Under the pieces are notes generated by a model. It was not told the DNA's origin. It worked only from the letters and a program-made list of their open reading frames with translations, and made no database searches. Source: Cercis canadensis (Eukaryota; Streptophyta; Magnoliopsida; Fabales; Fabaceae). From it: a stretch of DNA of 64,000 nt. A program made the translations under genes and the position numbers. Location of the stretch: positions 112,905 to 176,904 of the forward strand of contig QAOA01003520.1 in NCBI GenBank assembly GCA_003255065.1. The letters run 5' to 3'. Shown piece after piece: positions 24,426-36,689 of the stretch. The first letter of the stretch is position 1; each line of letters begins with the position of its first letter.

Positions 24426-27400
24426 ATACTCAACCCTGAATTAACAGCCTTGTCCTCAAGGCTAAATTCAGGAAATTGGCCTCTAATGAGCAGAATGTCT
24501 TCCCACGTAGCATCTTCAGCCGGCTGTCCCAACCATTTGATGTGCACTTGTGGAATCTTCTTCTTATTTCTGGTAATGGTTTGGAATTGTAAGGCTTCCT
24601 CTAGTGTAACAACAGCAGCCTCAAAGTGAAGGTTGGCTGGAATTGTGGAATGCACTGGTTGATTTCCAACAGCCTTCTTCAGCAAGGAGACATGGAACAC
24701 CGGATGTATCCTAGTTGAATCCGGAAGCTGAAGTTTATAAGCTACTTTGCCAATTTTCGACAGGATTTTAAATGGTCCATAGTAACGAGTAGCCAGCTTG
24801 GTGCACACTCTCCTGGCCACTGATATTTGGCGTTGTGATCTCAGCTTGAGGTAGACCCAGTCTCCTACCTCATAGTCCACTGCCCTCCTGCCTTTGTTTG
24901 CTGCCTTGCACATACGGTGCTGAGCCCTTTCCAATTGCAACCGTAGTTGCTTTAGAATTTCATCTCTGTCCAGCAGCTCATTCGCCACTGATTCCACCAA
25001 ACATTCCCCGGGCAGAAACCTCATTACTGTGGGTGGTTTACACCTATACACCAGTTCAAAAGGAGTCTTTCCTGCTGCACTATGAACTGATGTATTGTAG
25101 CTAAACTCCGCCCAATGCAACTACTTTACCCACTGTTTTGGCTGCTCACAAGAGAAACAACGTAGGTAAGTTTCAAGGGTTCTGTTCAGCACTTCAGTTT
25201 GACCATCTGTCTCCGGGTGGTAGGCAAAGCTCATCTTCAAAACAGCCCCCTGTTGCTTGAATAACTCAGTCCAAAAACGACTAGTAAATGTAGGGTCCCT
25301 ATCACTTACAATGGAGCTCGAGATCCCATGTAACCTCACAATTTCCTTAGCAAAAATTTCTGCTACTGATTGAGCTGTAAATGGATGTTTTAATGCTATA
25401 AAATGTCCATACTTGGTTAATCTATCCACAACTACTAATATAGCATCATACCCTTGTGACCTTGGTAAACCCGTAATAAAGTCCATACTCACATCTGCCC
25501 AAATCGCTCTTGGTATAGGTAGCGGCTGCAGCAGCCCAGCCAGAGACATAGCGAGGTATTTTTGTCGTTGACAGACTTCACAACCAGCTACAAACTCAAC
25601 TACTGATTACATCATCCCTGGCCAGAACAAGTTAGCGGCTAAACGACGATAAGTTTTCTGCACTCCCGCATGTCCTCCCACCGGAGAAGAATGAAATTCT
25701 GTCAACAACTGTGTCAGCCACTTGGATTTAGCAGAAAGGACCAACCTGCCCTTATAAAAGAGCCTCCCATCCACCAAGGAGTAACCAGGTCTCCTAGTGG
25801 GATCCTCCCGAATTCCCTCCACTATTTTCCTCATTCCGTATCTGCTAACAGCTCATCCTTTATTTGGTCTGCTTCCAGCCACATTGGCTGTGATAGAACC
25901 ACGAGTTCTCCTTCACTCCCATCGTCTTCCTTGCGGGACAGTGCATCAGCTGCCCTATTCTCCTTTCTAGGTTTGTATCTTATGTCAAAAGAATACCCTA
26001 GTAATTTAGCAAGCCAATCTTGCTGGTTGGGTGTAGTAATCCTTTGCTCTAGAAGGAATTTGAGGCTTTTCTGGTCAGTAAAAACTTGGAACCTCCTGCC
26101 CATTAAGTAAGGCCTCCAATGCTGAATTGATAACACTAGTGCCATTAATTCTTTCTCATAAACCGATTTGGTAAGGGTTTGATCTGATAGCCCTTTACTA
26201 AAATAGGCCACTGGCCTTCCTTCTTGCATTAATACAGCTCCTATCCCTCTCCCGGAAGTGTCACACTCCACAACAAAACCTTTATCAAAATCCGGTAGGG
26301 CCAGAACTGGGGCTGTGGTTAATCTTTGTTGCAGCTGTGTAAATGCTTCAGCTGCTGCCTCGTTCCACTGAAAATTTCCCTTCTTGAGAAGATCAGTCAA
26401 GGGTCATGCAATTTTGCCATAGTCTCGAATGAATTTTCTGTAGTAACCCGTCAAGCCCAAAAATCCCCTTATTGCCTTGACTATTGTGGGAATAGGCCAG
26501 TTTAGCACCCCCCTGATTTTTTCTTGATCCATAGAAACACCATAGGCTGAGATTACATGGCCCAGGTATCCAATGGACTGTTCCCCAAAGCTGCACTTCT
26601 TCTGATTGGCAAAAAATTGATGCTGCTGTAGGACCTCCAGCACAGCTCTCAAATGTGTCAAATGGTCCTGCCAATTTCTGCTATACACTAGAATGTCGTC
26701 AAAGAAAACCAAGACGCATCTGCGGAGGAATGGCTTGAAAACAGCGTTCATAGTGGCTTGGAACGTTGCTGGCGCATTGCTCAAGCCAAACGGCATTACC
26801 AAGAATTCATAATGGCCGTGGTGAGTCCGGAAAGCTGTCTTCTGCACATCCTCCTCCCGAACTCTAATTTGATGGTACCCTGAGCGTAAATCCAATTTGG
26901 AGAAGTAACACGCTCCACACAACTCATCAAGTAATTCTTCTATGACTGGAATGGGGTACTTGTCTGGAATAGTGACCTTGTTCAAGGCCCTATAATCCAC
27001 ACAAAACCTCCAACTTCCATCCTTTTTCTTCACCAATAAAACTGGACTTGAGTAGGGACTGTTGCTTGTTTTGATAATGCCAGCCTTCAACATCTCCTCC
27101 ACCAAGTTTTCAATCTCATTTTTCTGCACATAAGCATATCTATAAGGTCGTACATTCACAGGTTTAATTCCCAGTTCAATGGGAATGGCATGATCAGTTT
27201 CCCTAGGTGGTGGCAGACCTTGTGGCTCACAGAAAACCCCCTCAAACATCCCCAACAGCTGGTTCATTTGTTCCTTCTGTTCTGCAGTCAGAGGCCTTTG
27301 ATTGCCTGCTGGTATAGTTCCAGGACCAATCAGTCCTCTTATCCTCCCGTTTCCTGCTCACCTTGAGACACCAGCAACATCATCATCCCTTCATCACCCA

Positions 27401-29216
27401 ACTCAAGTTCTTTAAGTAGGGCTCTTTGTGACAGCTGAGTCCTACCTAAATTGGCATCCCCTTTTAAGGTAACTCGTTTCCCCTCATAATCAAAAGTCAT
27501 CAGTAAGTTTCTCCAATTTACCTTCATATCTCCCAAAGTCTCTAGCCAAGTCATACCGAGAATGACATCAAGTCCTCCCAAAGGAAACACTTGATAATCT
27601 GCAATCATGTTAACACCTTGTACCACCAAACTCAGCTTTTTACACACCCCTTTAGCTAATTGATAATGCTCATTCCCCAGTCTAATTCGGACTTCAGGTG
27701 TATCAGTAATCAGCAGGTTAATTTTTTTTGCTAATTCTAAAGACAGAAAATTATGGCTAGCACCTGAATCAACCATTATCAAGACTGGCTTTCCTGCAAT
27801 TTCTCCGGTCATCTTCATCGTTCTGGGGCGAGAAAAACCACCGATAGACAAGCAAGAGAGGTTGAAAATCTCACTTTCCAACTCCGGGTCTTCCTTTGTA
27901 CTATCTTCTTCACTGAAATTGGCGTCAAATAAAGCCAACTCCTCTTCCGTAGGTACTGCTTCCTCTTATCCGAGAATAACAACTCGGAGGTGCTTTTCTG
28001 CACACCGGTGAGTGGGCCCGTAAGGCTGGCCACACTGGAAACACCTCCCCTCCTCCCGCCGGCGAACATACTCCTAGTATGGCAGGTGTCGTCCTCTCTG
28101 CCGGTGAAAGGAGACAGCGTTGCTGCTAGTTCCCATCGTCGCCAGTGAACTGGTTTGCAAGGAGGAAGTTCGTGGGTTTTTTGAGTTAGAAACTGGGTTG
28201 GATTTTGACCTGTTTTGCATTAGGTTGAAGGATTTGGATCCACCGAAATTGAAAGGCCCAGTCTGACTTCCTTTGCTCCGACCCGTCCAGCCCACAGAGC
28301 TACCTGACCCGTTGGTTGTCTTCCCTGTCCTTTGATCAGAATATCGATTTGCAAATTTCATTGTCGCACCTCCCTGCAAATCCTCTTCAATGTCTCTAGC
28401 TAGCTCAATTGCTTGAGCCACATCGCTGGGTTTGTGTATTCTCACTCTCCTTCGAATTACCTCATCGAGGCCATGCATGAAGTACCCCAAGGTTTGTGCC
28501 TCTGGCATTTCCGGAACCAACGCAACAGCGGTTTTGAACATCTGGACAAACTCTTCGACTGTCCCTGATTGCTTAATTGCAGCTAAGAGCTCGTATGGAT
28601 TCTCTGCCTTCCGGCCACCGTATCTCCTGATCAATTCGGTAGCTAGCATTTCCCAAGTGAGGTTGGGTAGGCGCTTTCTTAAACACCGAAACTAACTCAC
28701 CGTTGGTCCTTCCATACACACAAAAGCCAACTGGACTTTGAGCTCTGGGCTAGTGTTCTGGAGCTCAAAATATTTTTTTGCTCTTGCAAGCCAACTCGCT
28801 GGGTCACTTCCATCGAAATTTGGAAGTTCAACTCTGTTTAGAGCTCTGCGAAATGCATCACCCCAAGTACCCTCCCCATCGATGGTCCGACGTCGGTCCT
28901 CTGGAATTGGAGTGCGATGTCCTCCATGGTCATTGGACCCCGTTCTTCCCTCTTCTGAGAATAGCAATGGATTTTTGCCACCATCTCTGGTGTAGGAACG
29001 ATGATTCAGGTCCTGGGCTAAAGCTTTCATCATGGACTTCAATTCCTCAAACCCATCGGACATTTCCTCCATTTGTTCTTTCAGAGTGTCTGCCCTGTGG
29101 AGCTTCTGGGATAGTTTGTCAATGGCCATTCCGGCCATCCTAAATTTCCCATCCATTTCGGATAATCCTTCAAGCCTTTTCTCCCAAGATTCCACACCTT
29201 CGCTCGATCCCCCCAT
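24287..29216 (-). pseudogene. Chromovirus gag-pol pseudogene
   Basis: A polyprotein of about 1,640 codons. It begins at Met 29,216, only 27 bases inside the 5' LTR edge. Gag occupies about 29,216-27,990 with a zinc-knuckle-like CFQCGQPYGPTHRC near 28,030. The protease (VDSGASHNFLS) is near 27,770. RT is at 27,267-26,420 with [10 protein letters not shown], RNase H at about 26,350-25,900, and the integrase zinc finger and core at 25,800-25,140 (DFITGLP, SDRDPTFTS, ETDGQTEVLNRTL). A chromodomain (VHIKWLGQPAEDATWEDILL) lies near 24,480-24,550. Stops at 28,692, 28,074, near 27,968, 26,404, 25,607 and 25,121 mostly fit TGG or CGA changing to a stop. Frameshifts lie near 27,350 and 25,835. The frame ends inside the 3' LTR. 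Chromodomains of this class steer integration to marked chromatin. Confidence 0.93.
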
Positions 29217-29223
29217 TTCGATT

Positions 29224-29240
29224 TCCCGGCAACGGAACCA
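29224..29240 (-). promoter_or_regulatory. Primer binding site of chromovirus
   Basis: Minus strand TGGTTCCGTTGCCGGGA begins three bases inside the 5' LTR. It matches a tRNA-Asp-type site (TGGCGCCGTTGCCGGGG) except for the two bases after TGG; another tRNA may be the true primer. Confidence 0.7.
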
Positions 29241-29243
29241 AAT

Positions 29244-29628
29244 TGTTACATAGGAATTACTCAGACAACACAGTAAGCACAGAATATAGAATAGATAGAC
29301 TAGGCTTCAGGTAATGTATAGCACTAGACACCACTGCCACTGCAGGGTAGTGTTCTACAGCCCCTAGACCTCCAAAGAGAGTAATCTCTCAATCCCTTAA
29401 ACAATATGAAAATAACTGAATACCTCCCTCTAACTCAGTCCTTCCCTAAATAACAAACTCCTCATGCTCACACACGTGAACTCACCCAACTAACTTCCCC
29501 CCACATCTGGAACACCCCTTTTCCTCCTTTCATACACTCTCAACTTCTTCTGCTGGTTTGGACCTACCTCAGTCCTAGAAGGTTTATCTAATTCAGGCCC
29601 ACTACCCTCTAGTTCTTTTGGGCTAACA
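29244..29628 (-). repeat. 5' LTR of chromovirus
   Basis: 385 bp, bounded by TGTTA and TAACA, followed on its right by the target duplication GTTTT (29,629-29,633). Confidence 0.95.
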
Positions 29629-30646
29629 GTTTTGGTTCCTGTTTTGGCAATATTTTGGAGTGTTGTGTCCCCTTACCTTTCAAGTTTGTTTCAAAGATTA
29701 TTTCATTGCTGTATTGGGTTAGCTTTTTTGTATTCATTTAGGATTTACTTAGTGTATGTTTAATTGTTGCCATGCCCGCATCTAAGGGACTATTTTGTCT
29801 TTTTTTAGTTTATTCAGATTCAATTTTAGAATTGATTTTCATTCTTAATTCCTCTTGTTGAAGTCTCTGTTTTGGTTGTGTTAGAGACGCTACATTTCAT
29901 TTGATAGGCCTTGGATGGTGTTTCTTCATTATTATTTTCACTAGTCATGGTTTCTATGAGTGTTGAAGTTTTTTTCTTGTCAATGTCGGTGAGACTTTGA
30001 TGCATGGGAATCTACCTTTGCAAGCTTGAGGATTATTTTGTTCTTATTTTACATTTGTACTTAACAAGCCCTTCTTAGAACAATTTTATAACTTGTAAAC
30101 TCATGCACTTGCATTCATTTAGGGCTTTAATTGTATTCGATGTAGTATCCACAAGCCCCTTACCTATCGTGTAGGGATAAGGCAATCTATCTGCATATCA
30201 AGTGACCCACTTTATCGTTCCTAGGTAAGGATAAATGCCACCTCTGAGGATGCTATATACGAGGAACGGGTGGAAGGACTTAGGGCACGTTAGTTGTATG
30301 AATTTCATGTTTAAATTTGCTGTCAGTTTTTTTTTTTTTTTTATTTCATTTATGTAATTTATTTAAGGGATGAATAAAATATATTTTGGCCATTGGCACA
30401 ATTAATTTTCAGTAACCGTCGTTTAGACAGGTGTTGTAGGGTGCTAACACCTTCCTCACACACAAATTGACTCCTGAATTGTCTCTGGTTCGCAGACTAT
30501 TTTTTATTTAAAATTTAAAAGAGGTTTTTCAATTATTTCCCATTTTCTAAATACAATTAATGGCAACTTCATGTTTTCTTTGAAAACTAATATATTTTTT
30601 TAAGTATGTCATTCGCATCGTAACGACCTTCAGGTATGTTGGGACA
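29629..30646 (+). repeat. Family C LTR-like repeat, copy 1, right part
   Basis: This continues the copy broken at 24,041 (its first five bases are the target duplication). It includes a segment near 30,140-30,290 (GGGTGGAAGGACTTAGG) and GGGTGCTAACACCTTCC near 30,440, both present inverted in copy 2. The end GTCATTCGCATCGTAACGAC, then CAGGTATGTTGGGACA, matches the copy-2 end, placing the boundary at 30,646. Confidence 0.8.
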
Positions 30647-31165
30647 CAATAAAAACTTCTTCTTTATCTACCCTGCTTCCAAACTTTTTTGTTTTTTAGA
30701 GAACATATACTATACAGATAAATTTAATTTTGGGGAATAAGGGGGAATTTAATTTTCATATTCTAGGAAAGAAAGAAATGGGATTTTACCCCACTTGCAT
30801 GATTGCACACCTTCTTTCATGGTGTCCTTTAGTCAAACACACGTTGCACATAGTTTCTTTTGTATTTAGTCATGGCTGACAAAAGAACCATTAACTAGAA
30901 AGAAATCAACTAATTAAATCGAAAGAAACCCACTGATAAGTGTTTAGAAGGAAAAAAAAATAGTCAACAAAAACCAATAAGCCATTATCTAATGACTTTC
31001 ATATTGAGCTTTTTGTCAATATGAGTCTCTAATCTCTATATTGACTTATTGAGTGACTTCAAGTCTTAAGTCTGATAGACAACAAAACTTCGAACATGAT
31101 TTTCATTGAATCTGTGAAATAAAAGAAAGAAAAAGATATCCCAATTTGTAAAAGCTAAAAACCAA
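30647..31165. other. Intergenic sequence between family C and the Pack-MULE
   Basis: About 520 AT-rich bases. I see no gene, repeat or motif that I can name. Confidence 0.5.
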
Positions 31166-31366
31166 GAGTAAAACCCTTTTTTGGTCCCTAAAAGATAGGG
31201 ACAGTGACACTTTTGTCCCTGAAAGATTTTTACCGACACTATGGTCCCTGAAAGAGCATTCCATCACCCATTTTAGTCTGCCGTTTGTGTCTATTAGTGG
31301 GGCTTAATGAAAACACCATATGGCACGTTAAGTGCCTATGTGGCCGTCAAATGCTGAGGTGGCAAG
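31166..31366 (+). repeat. Left terminal inverted repeat of Pack-MULE
   Basis: About 201 bases, matching the reverse complement of 32,865-33,066 along its full length with scattered substitutions. Confidence 0.9.
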
Positions 31367-31408
31367 ACCCGTTTGGCAATGCTCTCGCATATTAACATTC
31401 CCGCTACT

Positions 31409-32474
31409 ATGAGAGCTTCTCTGATAAGAACCGGGTCAGTTCCAATCTAGGAACTACCCGTACCCAGTTCGCCTAAGGTCTTCGTGTCTCGTCAAGTCTC
31501 CTTCTCCGACGATAAGATGTGCGTTAATTCGCCAAGAATTTCACTGCATTTGCACTCTAATGGTCGGAGAGATGCTGCGGCGAGAAGTATTAGTAGAAAT
31601 TTTTCGAAAAGTGACTTGATTCGATTAGTGAGTGAGAATTTTGGTGTTCACAGGAATTTGAATAGAGCTGCATCACACTATTTCCCGGCGACTATACGGC
31701 ATGAAGAATATCTCTCGGAAAGTGAAGTAAATGAGATCTTGAGCAGAAATAGTAAGAGTAAAGAGAATCATGCTGGACCTTGATCGGAAAGTGGAATTGC
31801 AATGGAGGAGTTTGGATTTCTCAGTGGTGGAGTAGGACACGGTGGTGATCACGTAATCCCAACGATCATCGGTGGGAACGACGGCAATAGAATCAAAATT
31901 GATGCGTACTATCAAGAAATGTTGAAGTCAAACCCAACGAATGTGCTTTTTCTGGCAAACTATGGAAAATTTCTATACGAGTTACTTCAAAATCTTACAT
32001 TGACCATCCTGAACTTCAAAATTTTTATTTAAAAAAAGTTAGTAATTTAATTTATTTAATTAATGGTTGGACAATTCTGACGATGTGATAATGTTATTGA
32101 AGGTGGAGAAAGATATGGTGAGGGCAGAGGAATTCTACCTAAGAACGATCCTCGCGAATCCTAGAGATGGAGAATTGTTTTTGCTGTACGGAAAGCTAAT
32201 ATGGGAGACAGAGAGAGATGAAGACAGAACAAAATCTGACTTCAATCATGCCGTTCAAGCTGCCCTTGATGACTGGTATTCTTCTCTACAAAATTGCAAA
32301 TGTTTTTTGAATTTTCTTTTGAGCCAAACAGGGAATAGTAACACTGATTTTCTGATATGCAGCGTGGTGTTGGGATCCTATGCGCACTTCATGTGGGAAG
32401 CAGAGGTAAGGAAGAAGAAGAGGAAAATAGAAAAGAGGAGGAATTGGCGACAGAGTTGATCGCTGCATTTTAGT
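31409..32474 (+). pseudogene. Captured TPR-repeat protein gene, three exons
   Basis: This encodes a plant TPR-like protein of the family with an N-terminal low-complexity region and half-TPR repeats. Exon 1 starts at ATG 31,409 (MRASLIRTGSVPI) and runs to about 31,984 through SRQVSFSDDK, EEFGFLSGG and YYQEMLKSNPTNVLFLANYG. In-frame stops are TAG 31,448 and TGA 31,781; the frame is otherwise intact. Exon 2 (32,103-32,275) reads AEEFYLRTILANPRDGELFL and ends at GT. Exon 3 (32,363-32,405) reads GSYAHFMWEAE after a TGCAG acceptor. An acidic tail to TAG 32,474 is likely if a short insertion (GTAAG) is skipped. The exon 1 donor is not canonical. Retained introns show capture from genomic DNA rather than RNA. 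Expression and function are unknown. Confidence 0.78.
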
Positions 32475-32864
32475 CACAGATTAATGATGACATTAGTATT
32501 AGCAGTTGAGAATGACAACTATATGCTATAATAGGCTAAGCACATTTGTTGGATTTGTTCATCGGATGGTGTATCGGGGACCACGTGAAAGAAAAAGTCA
32601 AGGCAGGGGTTGCCGGAGGCCACGTAGGTGAGGGAATTGTTCTCTGTGAAGCCAAAGACGGGGCTTTATTTACCAGTATCATCGTCGACATCGGTGGCTA
32701 TGATTGGCGAGTGGTAGATTTCAAAGCTGCAAAAGAGTTCTCCCAGAGATCACGATTAAGTGCTTGTTCTTTGCTCCTAAAACAATGTCGTCTCTGTTAA
32801 GCCGTAAAGGAGTTCAAAACGGCGTCGTTTCACGAACTATTAGCCTATCCAATTGCCCAGTCAG
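32475..32864 (+). other. Pack-MULE interior of unknown origin
   Basis: About 390 bases between the TPR copy and the right terminus. It is more GC-rich than the surroundings and keeps an 84-codon frame at 32,546-32,800 (including EGIVLCEAKDGALF). I recognise no domain. It may be a second captured fragment or subterminal MULE sequence. Confidence 0.4.
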
Positions 32865-33066
32865 CTTGTCACCTCAGCATTTGACGGCCACATAGGCACT
32901 TAACGTGCCATGTGACATTTTCCGTTAAGCCCCACTAACAGACACAAGCGGCAAACTAAAATGGGCGACGAAATGCTCTTTTAGGGACCAAAGTGTTGGT
33001 AAAAATCTTTCAGGGACTAAAGTGTCACAGCCTCTATCTTTCAGGGACCAAAAATGGGTTTTACTC
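32865..33066 (-). repeat. Right terminal inverted repeat of Pack-MULE
   Basis: 202 bases, the inverted partner of 31,166-31,366. It ends GGGTTTTACTC. Confidence 0.9.
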
Positions 33067-34646
33067 AAAAAATAATTAGAAAGTAAGTTTTAATAATAAT
33101 AACACAACACTTAAAACAAAAAATAAATAATGAGCTTCCATCAAGAATGGGATCAAAAATTTACTTTTACTCCTTTCCCAATCCAAATAAAGCAGCAATT
33201 AATTATAAGCAAACATCATACCAGAACACTAACTGTCACCATCACCAGTAGCAAAAAATAGGAACAAAAAAAGAAAAAAGCAATTAATCAAAATTTCCCA
33301 ATAAAAAAAATACCAAAAATTCATACCTAATTTTAGAGAAGAAGCAGAAAGAGCATGGGAGTGGATCGACTCGCTTCTTGGAAGTGGATTGCAACGGCGA
33401 TCAGTGACGGCAACGTGGAGATTGTGTTTGTGGAGAGAAAGGACAGTAGTCAAGAAAGAGGTTGAGAGAAGAAAGGGTATTGGGTTTGTGTAGGATATAG
33501 GTTTTTTTTAAAAAAGAAAGGGATATAATGGTCATTGTAGCAATTTTCCTCTCCAAACTCCTCAATTTGGAGGTGTTGGAGTGGGAGACACTCATTTGCA
33601 CTTAACCCCTCAATCACAAGTGTTTTCTACATTTGGGGGAGAACTCTCAACCACAAATCCCAATTGATACATTTCTTGATACTCCTATTTATACTATTAC
33701 ATAGAGACTTCTAGTCTCACTAACTTATTGCATAACTCCCACTAGCTATAGTAATACCTCATAAACATAAATAATTCCTTATTGAAATACCAAAAAAAAT
33801 GAAAGTTATAACTCCAAAAAACACATAACCTAAAATAATAATATCAAATAAAATTTATTTTCAAGAGGAGGAACACAGAAATGGAGCAAAAAAGAAGTGC
33901 AGGAGATGCAACTCACCCACCTGTTTGCTTTCCTTTTTAAAATTAAATCTCACAAACAACAAAGAGGAGAACTTTTGTCCTCTCCTCTCCTTCCTTTTCC
34001 CCTCACTTCAAACTCCCAAACAGACCCTTACTGTGCTGGTTCTAGCGTTGTTGGAGGTTCTTTATGTGGCCCTTTCTCTTTTTGGAATAAACTACAAAGG
34101 TTAATTTCTATTGGAATTTTTCTTTTTTAAAACAGAAAATTACTAGAATGTGTGAACCATGCAAACAATTTTTAAGAGAGAAAGTGAAAAAGTTGCAAGT
34201 GTCTTTGATTGATATTTTGTAAGCAACACGTATTCTACAAAAGCTAGCATGCCTGACGTAACTAGTATATTGTGTTTCATGCAGTTTATCTTTGAATATG
34301 TACTAATACTTTTCTTCATTAATGGTGAACTAGAAGCTCTTATTCATTTTTTGTAGTTTAAATATTAAGTATGGGGATAATTTTATATCCTGTTAGCCCT
34401 TTACTACTTTTAAATGAAAAAAAAAAAAATTGTTTGGGTTTGAACCAAGAGTACATGGGTAACTGTTAGGTGGATTTCACACCCATTTTATGAATGCTTT
34501 TAGCTTAACTTTATGTTTGTGTCTTGAGTTTTGTAGCCTTAATCGTGTTCATTATGTCTATTTTCTAGGTTTGAATGGAAAAAATGGAAACTATTGCTTA
34601 AAGAGGCATTGAAGACAAGTTTTGCCAAAGGGAAACGCCTGCTGGG
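33067..34646. other. Intergenic region, no gene recognised
   Basis: About 1.6 kb left of element B. Short frames on both strands show no domain. A block at 33,590-33,770 reads like a repeat end, but I cannot pair it with another copy in the window. Confidence 0.45.
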
Positions 34647-36100
34647 TGATGAACATTATTTTTATATATTAATTAATCCCCATTTTTAACCTCCTAATCC
34701 TATTTTGGGCTTATCTGATTGAGCTTGGGTCATATTTCATTAATTAGGTTCAAATTGGGCTTAAGTGTGTTTTTCAGCATTATTAGGGTTTTGACACTAT
34801 TCTGTATTTTGGGTATGTATTTAGTTCTGTATGTCTAAAAATTGTGATTCTTGCCTTGAGGAAAGCTAAGAGAATTATCTACAACTTTCATTTAGACCTC
34901 CAAGGCCAATTTAGACGTTCAGTGGGTCAAATGTAACCCAGAATTCAGAGTAGAGTTGCTGCCGCTGGATCCTGACCCGCATGCAGTATTTGGACCATAA
35001 CTTGTGTTGTACATGTCATATGGACTTGAAACCAGTCCCATTGGAAAGCTAAGGCGCAGTGCTTCAATTGTTATGAAGGGAGGTTCAACAAATTATGAAT
35101 TTAAGATGGTCTTATTGCCTGTCGAAAATGGCTGATTAGTCCAGAGACCTATATGGACCTAGATGGACTTAAATGGGCTTAACTTCCTCAATTCAGGCCC
35201 AATTAAGCCCAAACCGGAGCCCATTTGAAGCTGAGGTCCAGAGGTTTAAACTAGGTTAGGGGTAAATTAGGTGTGCATGAAAGTTAGGAAGTTATAAGCA
35301 GAGAAAGGAGGCAGATGAGTTATCAATTCTAGACTAGGCAGCTATTGTTTTCTCTCTTGAAAAGTTTGGAGCTCTTTGATTTATGACTGCACTTCTCCAT
35401 TGGAGCTTGGATTTCATGGCCATGGAGGAGTAGAATCCTTGTAACCAAGTTAGACTCCTGATTAAATTCGGTTTTGATTTTGAGATTATGTTCTTAATTG
35501 GATTAAACTTAATGCAATTTCTTCTTCTTTGAATTTCTGTCTTGCTTTAATCTTTGTATGAATTCATGGAGATCTTTGTGATTTATATGGTTATTGAAGT
35601 AAGAAATAGAATTTAGATTGATCAATCTTTAATCTGTGGTTAGAATTCAAAGAAGCTATGCTATGTTAATTGATGTTCGGTTTTTAGATTAATCACTAAT
35701 TGCTTAGTCTTTGTGATTACAAGATTAGTGATTGTATGTGGTTAATCGAATTCTAAGTGATAACTTAGTAGGAATAATTAGTCACAATTAGAGATTTCGG
35801 TTGTGATTAAACTCAATTAGCATTGCTACATTAAGACTTAATCACTCATGTTAATCTAGGATGAATCAAACCGGTTTTTGATGGATGTCTAGCTAGGTTA
35901 CGCCTTTAATCAACTACATTAATCTTTGTTTAATTCTGCAATTTACTATTATAATCTTGTTTCAAAAATCCCCTATTTTTAACTTGAAATTATTGATTAC
36001 ACCTTGCATTCCTTGTGAGACAAACCCGGATTATGCCCTCTATTGCATTCTAATTAGGGGATTCGATTTAATTTAATTAGTTAAGCGACAACATCAATCA
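34647..36100 (+). repeat. 5' LTR of element B (family B)
   Basis: 1,454 bp, TGATGAACATTATTTTTATA to CAACATCAATCA. The primer site follows five bases later. It is the only complete family B LTR in the window; the copy at 56,537 has a deletion and the copy at 12,317 is truncated. TTATAAGC near 35,290 is a weak TATA candidate. Confidence 0.93.
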
Positions 36101-36105
36101 AATTT

Positions 36106-36123
36106 TGGCGCCGTTGCGGGGGA
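36106..36123 (+). promoter_or_regulatory. Primer binding site of element B (tRNA-Asp type)
   Basis: TGGCGCCGTTGCGGGGGA differs by one base from the plant tRNA-Asp 3'-end complement TGGCGCCGTTGCCGGGGA, the usual Athila primer. Confidence 0.88.
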
Positions 36124-36689
36124 ATGTTAATGTTAGTTGATGATTTTAAGTTCATTGTGTGAATTCTAGTCATTTGCTCCCATTTTCCCCTTGTTTTCCT
36201 TGCATTTTGGCTTGATTCACTAATTTTTGCGTGTACTATTCTGGCCAAAATATTTTGCTCCGATTGATCTGAAACTTGGTCAGTTGAAGGAAAAGGGGCC
36301 AAAAATCAATAATCACAGCTAATAGCTGTGAGATCTGCATTTTTAAGCCAAATTCCACTGTTTTGACCATTTTTCCATTTTTTAAATATTCTTTTATTTA
36401 GTTTTTAATTCCATTTAGTCTCAGATTTCACCCTGTGGTGGTAGAAAAATTTTAAAAAATGTTTAGATGGGTCAATTAGTATTATTTTGGTCTCTTTTTG
36501 CCTTTGTTGAGTGCATTTTGTGTGTTTCCATTTTAGTGCAATTCTGTCACCCTGTGTGTGTTAATTCTGTTTTAGTGTATTGTAGTGCAATTCAAGTCCC
36601 CTGTATGAATTTTGGTGATTTGGTTCCATTTTCCCCTTATTTTTCCTTTATTTTGGCTTGAATTAGTTGATTCCTTGAATTGATTGCTT

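Larger units (their letters stand above)
24041..29628 (-). mobile_element. Complete chromovirus (Reina-type) LTR retrotransposon
   Basis: A 5,588-bp element with 385-bp LTRs (TGTTA...TAACA), a primer site next to the 5' LTR, gag-pol on the minus strand and a C-terminal chromodomain. By my alignment the two LTRs differ at five positions, all transitions, so insertion is fairly recent although the coding region already has stops and frameshifts. It sits inside a family C repeat. Reina is my best clade guess from the compact size, short LTRs and chromodomain; only a tree would settle it. Confidence 0.92.
31166..33066 (+). mobile_element. Pack-MULE (Mutator-like, non-autonomous) carrying a TPR gene
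   Basis: A 1,901-bp element with inverted termini of about 200 bases (31,166-31,366 and 32,865-33,066). Both start GAGTAAAACCC and include GGTCCCTGAAAG, GGCACGTTAAGTGCCTATGT and GGCCGTCAAATGCTGAGGTG. Flanks AAAAACCAA and AAAAAATAA agree at 7 of 9 positions, compatible with a 9-bp Mutator target duplication but weak because both are A-rich. No transposase is present. The interior holds a host-gene copy with introns, which defines a Pack-MULE. Confidence 0.82.

Noticed and set aside
32546-32800. Relation of the Pack-MULE interior to the RRP40-like fragment (shared GVAGG and KDG)
   Set aside because: The resemblance is limited to a few residues and is not seen at nucleotide level; probably chance.
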